From: Paenibacillus roseus
Lineage (GTDB): Bacteria; Bacillota; Bacilli; Paenibacillales; Paenibacillaceae
Assembly: GCF_016424485.1 (NCBI RefSeq)
Contig: NZ_JAELUP010000027.1
Span: 1-64,000 of the forward strand
Length of the DNA stretch: 64,000 bases
Direction of reading: 5' to 3'
Made by a program: the position numbers and the translations under genes. Shown in pieces: positions 61,114 to 64,000 of this stretch (its first letter is position 1; each line of letters begins with the position of its first letter). Below the pieces are notes generated by a model, which saw nothing but the letters and a program-made list of their open reading frames with translations, searched no databases and had not been told where the DNA came from.

Positions 61114-61147
61114 ACCCGATCCGTTTCGCTCATGCGACGGATCGGGT
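61114..61147 (+). other. Hairpin after the glycoside hydrolase gene
   Basis: ACCCGATCCGT pairs perfectly with ACGGATCGGGT around a 12-nt loop; no T-run. It lies 12 nt before a true terminator and may protect the mRNA 3' end. Confidence 0.6.
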
Positions 61148-61158
61148 CGGAAGTTGCA

Positions 61159-61201
61159 GTCACGCCCCGAGCTTTCTTATGCTCGGGGCGTGACTTTTTT
61201 A
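61159..61201 (+). terminator. Terminator of the glycoside hydrolase gene
   Basis: A 14-bp perfect stem, GTCACGCCCCGAGC with its complement, 8-nt loop, then TTTTTT. Confidence 0.93.
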
Positions 61202-61264
61202 TGAAAAGAATTCTGCACTCCTGGCAGGTTCCGAAAAATCGGAAAGACAGGATCATAAAAATCT

Positions 61265-62014
61265 CTAATCCTGGCTGGTCAGAACCAGCGGACCGTCCTT
61301 CGTAATGGCAATCGTATGTTCATATTGGGCGGACAGCTTGCCATCGGCCGTCCTGGCTGTCCAGCCGTCGGCATCTATCGTCATTTCGTAAGTACCTTCG
61401 TTAATCATCGGCTCAAGCGTGAATACCATGCCTTCCTTCAGGCGCACGCCCTTGCCTGGCACACCGACATGGGAGAAGTTTGGTTCCTCATGAAGCTCCC
61501 GGCCTACGCCGTGCCCGAGCAGATCGCGAACAACCGAATAGCCGTGCGCTTCCGCATGCTGCTGGATGGCATGCAGGACGTCGCCGAGCCGGTTGCCGAC
61601 AACAGCCTGACGAATGCCCAAATCCATACTTTCTTTGGTGATCCGCATCAGACGCTGTGCTTCCGGAGAAATATCGCCTACAGCGTAACACCAGCAGGAA
61701 TCACCAATCCAGCCGTCAGCGATGGCGACAATATCGATTTTCACAATATCGCCGCTGCGCAGCGGTTTTTTACCCGGGATGCCGTGTGCAATGACGTCGT
61801 TTACAGAAGCGCAGGTCGCATATTCATAACCATTGTAGCCTTTCGTAAATTGGGCGCCGCCCATTTCGGTCAGCCTGCGCTCCACGTAGTCGTTGATTTC
61901 GAGCGTTGTAACTCCGGGACGGATCATGGTGGCGATTTCCTTGTGACAGTCGGCAACCATCTTGTTGGCTCGTTTCATGTTCTCAATTTCACGCGGGGAT
62001 TTCAGTATAATCAT
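61265..62014 (-). CDS. map: Methionine aminopeptidase type I
   Basis: 249-residue cytosolic enzyme that removes the initiator Met. It has the pita-bread fold signatures HGIPGKKPL, the metal-ligand Asp residues in VKIDIVAIADGWIGDSC, HGVGRELHEEPN and TLEPMI. It belongs to the type Ia group without an N-terminal extension. GGAGATAACGAA precedes the ATG. It is the separate, non-ribosomal-operon copy by context, so another map may exist elsewhere. Confidence 0.95.
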   Translation of the reverse strand: MIILKSPREIENMKRANKMVADCHKEIATMIRPGVTTLEINDYVERRLTEMGGAQFTKGYNGYEYATCASVNDVIAHGIPGKKPLRSGDIVKIDIVAIADGWIGDSCWCYAVGDISPEAQRLMRITKESMDLGIRQAVVGNRLGDVLHAIQQHAEAHGYSVVRDLLGHGVGRELHEEPNFSHVGVPGKGVRLKEGMVFTLEPMINEGTYEMTIDADGWTARTADGKLSAQYEHTIAITKDGPLVLTSQD

Positions 62015-62074
62015 TTCGTTATCTCCTTTATTTCCTACAGTCTTGGCTGGTATAGTAGCCCTGGAACGGCAAAG

Positions 62075-63091
62075 TCAGCCTTGGGATTCTTCACCAGAGA
62101 ACAGCAGCCGGATAAATTCGTTTTTCTCCAGCTTGCCGAAATAGCCCGTCAGATCAACTTCTTCCAGCGCGGCTGCGACAGCTTCCTCATCATATCGAAT
62201 GCCGGACAGCATCTGTTCCAGTTCGGCCACATCCTTGACACCAAAGAAATCTCCGTAAATCTTGATTCCGGCAATTCTGCCTTCCTTAATATCCAGCAGC
62301 GTCTCGATGATGCCCACTGGGAACTTATAGGCGCTGCGCAAATTAAACCTTGGAGAACGGCCATAGTTCCAATCCCAATTGCGGTAGCGCTCGTCAGCAA
62401 GCTTGCGAATCTCCGCCCAGTCCTCTTCGGTGAGCTGATAGCGAGAGATGCCCGCGTCCTCGGCTGAACCGAAAATATGCTGCAGAATACGGGAGCGGAA
62501 TTGCTCAATGGTCAACGGTTCTTGTAAGAACTCGCTAATATTGGCCACGCGGGAGCGAACGGACTTTGTACTTTTCGATTCGACTTTCATGGCCTTGACC
62601 TTCAGAGCGGAGGCGACATGTTCCATCTCGGAGTTGAACAGCAGCGTACCATGACTGAACATCCGCCCCTTGGCGGCGAACTGGGCGTTGCCGGATATTT
62701 TGCGCTCCCCGACTTGAATATCATTGCGTCCGGTCAGTTCCGCATCGATGCCAAGCCGGTGAAGCGTCTCGATCACTGGTTCGGTGAATTTGCGGAAGTT
62801 GTGAAAAGACGCTCCGTCATCAGCAGTAATAAAGCTGAAGTTCAGATTGCCAAGATCATGATAGACCGCCCCGCCTCCAGAAAGCCGGCGTACGACATGC
62901 AACTGCTTTTCCTTTACATAGTCGGCATTGATTTCTTCGATGGTGTTCTGATTCTTTCCAATAATAATGGAAGGCTCATTAATATAAAACAGCAAATAGC
63001 TGTCTGTCATGGGCAAGCGTCGCAATGCATACTCCTCAATAGCCAAATTCAGCGCAGGATCGGTTATCCCACAGTTGTCGATAAACAACAT
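62075..63091 (-). CDS. lplA: Lipoate-protein ligase
   Basis: 338 residues of the LplA/LplJ type. The large domain (about 1-245) has the RRLSGGGAVYHDLGNLNFSF loop (in two parts) and the catalytic Lys in KISGNAQ; a C-terminal small domain (about 250-335) follows. It adenylates free lipoate and attaches it to E2 and GcvH proteins. Start at 63091 with GGAGG 8 nt upstream; earlier in-frame ATGs are too near or before this site. It lies 60 nt upstream of map on the same strand. Confidence 0.94.
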   Translation of the reverse strand: MLFIDNCGITDPALNLAIEEYALRRLPMTDSYLLFYINEPSIIIGKNQNTIEEINADYVKEKQLHVVRRLSGGGAVYHDLGNLNFSFITADDGASFHNFRKFTEPVIETLHRLGIDAELTGRNDIQVGERKISGNAQFAAKGRMFSHGTLLFNSEMEHVASALKVKAMKVESKSTKSVRSRVANISEFLQEPLTIEQFRSRILQHIFGSAEDAGISRYQLTEEDWAEIRKLADERYRNWDWNYGRSPRFNLRSAYKFPVGIIETLLDIKEGRIAGIKIYGDFFGVKDVAELEQMLSGIRYDEEAVAAALEEVDLTGYFGKLEKNEFIRLLFSGEESQG

Positions 63092-63454
63092 TCGCATATC
63101 CTCCATTCCAATTACAGCCTTTAATAGCATTGTAACTGTCCGGTACCGTTTCTACCAGTCACTGGCCGAGAGGTTCACTTCGTCCGAGCAGCTCCAGAGT
63201 GTATACTATTATTATAGTTCATTTAACCTAAAACTATAGTCTCATTAAATTCGGGGCGATTCTTTTTCGATATCATCACTTTTTTGTTGTTTTGTAAAGA
63301 ATTTGTTCAGTGCTTTACTGTAAAGTAGGGAGAAAGGAGTTTTTAGTAGTGAAAATTCGATTTTTTTCGCTAAAATGAAACAATTATTAGTCTTCTGATT
63401 TAAAATTAAACTATATAATCTATATAGAACTTTATACCTATGGAGATGGTACAA
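63092..63454. other. AT-rich intergenic region
   Basis: About 360 bp between divergent lplA and the small gene at 63455. It contains TATAAT at 63414-63419 (plus strand, no good -35). A 79-codon minus-strand open frame (63245-63484) has biased Lys/Leu/Phe composition from AT-rich DNA and no ribosome site, and is not called. Confidence 0.5.
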
Positions 63455-63631
63455 ATGAATGAGGGTTTTTTTCATGAACTGCACAAGTTGGGGCGCGAAG
63501 ATGAATTAAGGGCCAAGCTGCTGATTCGTGGTGTCAAGCGTATTCTGGATGAGAAGAAGGAAGAGACGGGATTGAAAAAGCTGCTTCGCAGAAGAAAAAA
63601 GAGTCGTGTCCAGCCTAGTGCCTGGAACTGA
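63455..63631 (+). CDS. Small basic protein of unknown function
   Basis: 58 residues beginning MNEGFFHELHKLG, helical and rich in Lys, Arg and Glu, with a strongly basic C-terminal third (KKLLRRRKKSR). GGAG lies 9 nt before the ATG; a further in-frame ATG 15 nt upstream overlaps it. Not recognised. Charge suggests nucleic-acid or ribosome binding, but that is only inference. Confidence 0.6.
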   Translation: MNEGFFHELHKLGREDELRAKLLIRGVKRILDEKKEETGLKKLLRRRKKSRVQPSAWN

Positions 63632-63853
63632 TAGATCGACATAAAAGGCGGATTTCAACGCTTGCCTTCAATTCGCAGCCCATTATAGGATAACTAGACA
63701 GGCTGTTCTCTGGCATACTCTATCAGCCTATGTTAAAATTAAATATCTTTGTTTATATATTTATATGACATAGACAGAATATTTTCCCTATAAACAGACA
63801 ATTGCTAGAATAACCTATGGGAGATTGGGAGAAAATTGGAGGAAGCGCATACG

Positions 63854-64000
63854 ATGAAAAAAATGGTTCAAAAGCTGGTGCTGTCGCTGTTCGCCGTTGG
63901 CTTGGCAGCAGCCCCATTGTCCGGTTTGCAGGCTGTACAGACTGCGTCGGCAGCTTCAACTGCCGTACAATCGAAAATTCAGGTCTATTTGGATGGCAAA
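63854..64000 (+). CDS. N-terminus of an exported protein (cut by window end)
   Basis: Only 49 codons are visible: MKKMVQKLVLSLFAVGLAA with a following Ala/Ser-rich cleavage region (QTASAAS), then SKIQVYLDGK. A clear signal peptide (cleavage near residue 34). The sequence after it resembles the start of copper-amine-oxidase-N-type domains common in Paenibacillus surface proteins, but too little is present to be sure. GGAGG lies 10 nt upstream. Confidence 0.7.
   Translation, partial: MKKMVQKLVLSLFAVGLAAAPLSGLQAVQTASAASTAVQSKIQVYLDGK

Noticed and set aside
61316..62467. 383-codon plus-strand frame over map and lplA
   Set aside because: Antisense to two well-recognised enzymes and crosses their intergenic gap.
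63245..63484. 79-codon minus-strand frame next to lplA
   Set aside because: AT-driven Lys/Leu/Phe composition, no ribosome site, overlaps the better-supported small plus-strand gene.
1..64000. CRISPR array, tRNA, rRNA, prophage or intact transposon
   Set aside because: No regularly spaced repeats, no tRNA-like cloverleaf or rRNA sequence recognised, and no integrase or transposase gene seen on either strand.

Overview
The window reads as chromosomal DNA of an endospore-forming, low-to-mid GC Gram-positive bacterium, most likely Paenibacillus or a close relative. Evidence: sporulation and germination genes (lytH-like, ylbJ with a sigma-E-like promoter, two complete gerA-type receptor operons), S-layer-homology (SLH) surface proteins, strong AGGAGG ribosome sites, frequent GTG/TTG starts, U-tract terminators, and a Gram-positive Tad-like pilus locus without a secretin. 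I see no rRNA, tRNA, CRISPR array, prophage or intact insertion sequence.

Layout. 1-9.1 kb: housekeeping and sporulation genes (lytH-like peptidase, lipA, yutD, nadK, ylbJ, a 30-residue membrane peptide, truncated haemoglobin, DUF2225, a zinc-ribbon/yycC pair, pepF). 9.4-9.9 kb: ndk. 10.0-20.6 kb: one co-directional ten-gene Tad-like pilus locus: TadZ/CpaE-like ATPase, CpaF ATPase, TadB, TadC, Flp1 pilin, two TadE-like pseudopilins flanking a large DUF5702 protein, a prepilin peptidase and an FHA-domain membrane protein. 20.7-25 kb: yfhF, a lipoprotein, a DUF2621 protein, nfo (endonuclease IV with a C-terminal extension), purU. 25-31 kb: a DUF2306 membrane protein with a TetR-type operator, a two-component system followed by a membrane S41 protease, an AIM24 protein and a coiled-coil membrane protein. 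31.6-41.8 kb: central metabolism (tkt, ppnP, pgi), cell-surface CAP/SLH and polysaccharide deacetylase proteins, yvyE, DUF4383, a cysA-like ATPase with a CymR-like operator, a HAD phosphatase. 41.9-46 kb: CtpA-type protease, ArAE-family exporter, a permuted-papain-like protein, a zinc-ribbon/GyrI-like protein.

45.8-47.0 kb is a decay zone: a WYL/YafY-type regulator with an internal frameshifting deletion, and a frameshifted, truncated ABC ATPase in AT-rich DNA. 47.0-55.2 kb holds two tandem germinant-receptor operons on the minus strand, each in the order A-C-D-B (D is a small two-helix protein), mostly with 4-bp stop/start overlaps. 55.2-61.1 kb: a 590-bp leader with promoter, terminator-like hairpin and cre-like site, then a 1754-residue secreted SLH-anchored GH95-like glycoside hydrolase with discoidin modules inserted near its N-terminus. 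61.2-64 kb: map, lplA, a small unknown gene, and the start of an exported protein cut by the window end.

How the genes connect: the pilus locus encodes its own peptidase, motor, platform and four substrates, so it looks self-sufficient. The receptor operons, lytH-like gene and ylbJ belong to the spore cycle. The SLH proteins and deacetylase remodel the cell surface. A recurring regulatory theme is a promoter followed by an intrinsic terminator upstream of the first gene (pilus locus, two-component system, glycoside hydrolase), which suggests transcription attenuation. No wholly new system can be claimed from sequence alone. The strongest leads are the pilus pseudopilin lacking Glu(+5), the leader terminators, the glycoside hydrolase architecture and the decayed regulator/ABC pair.
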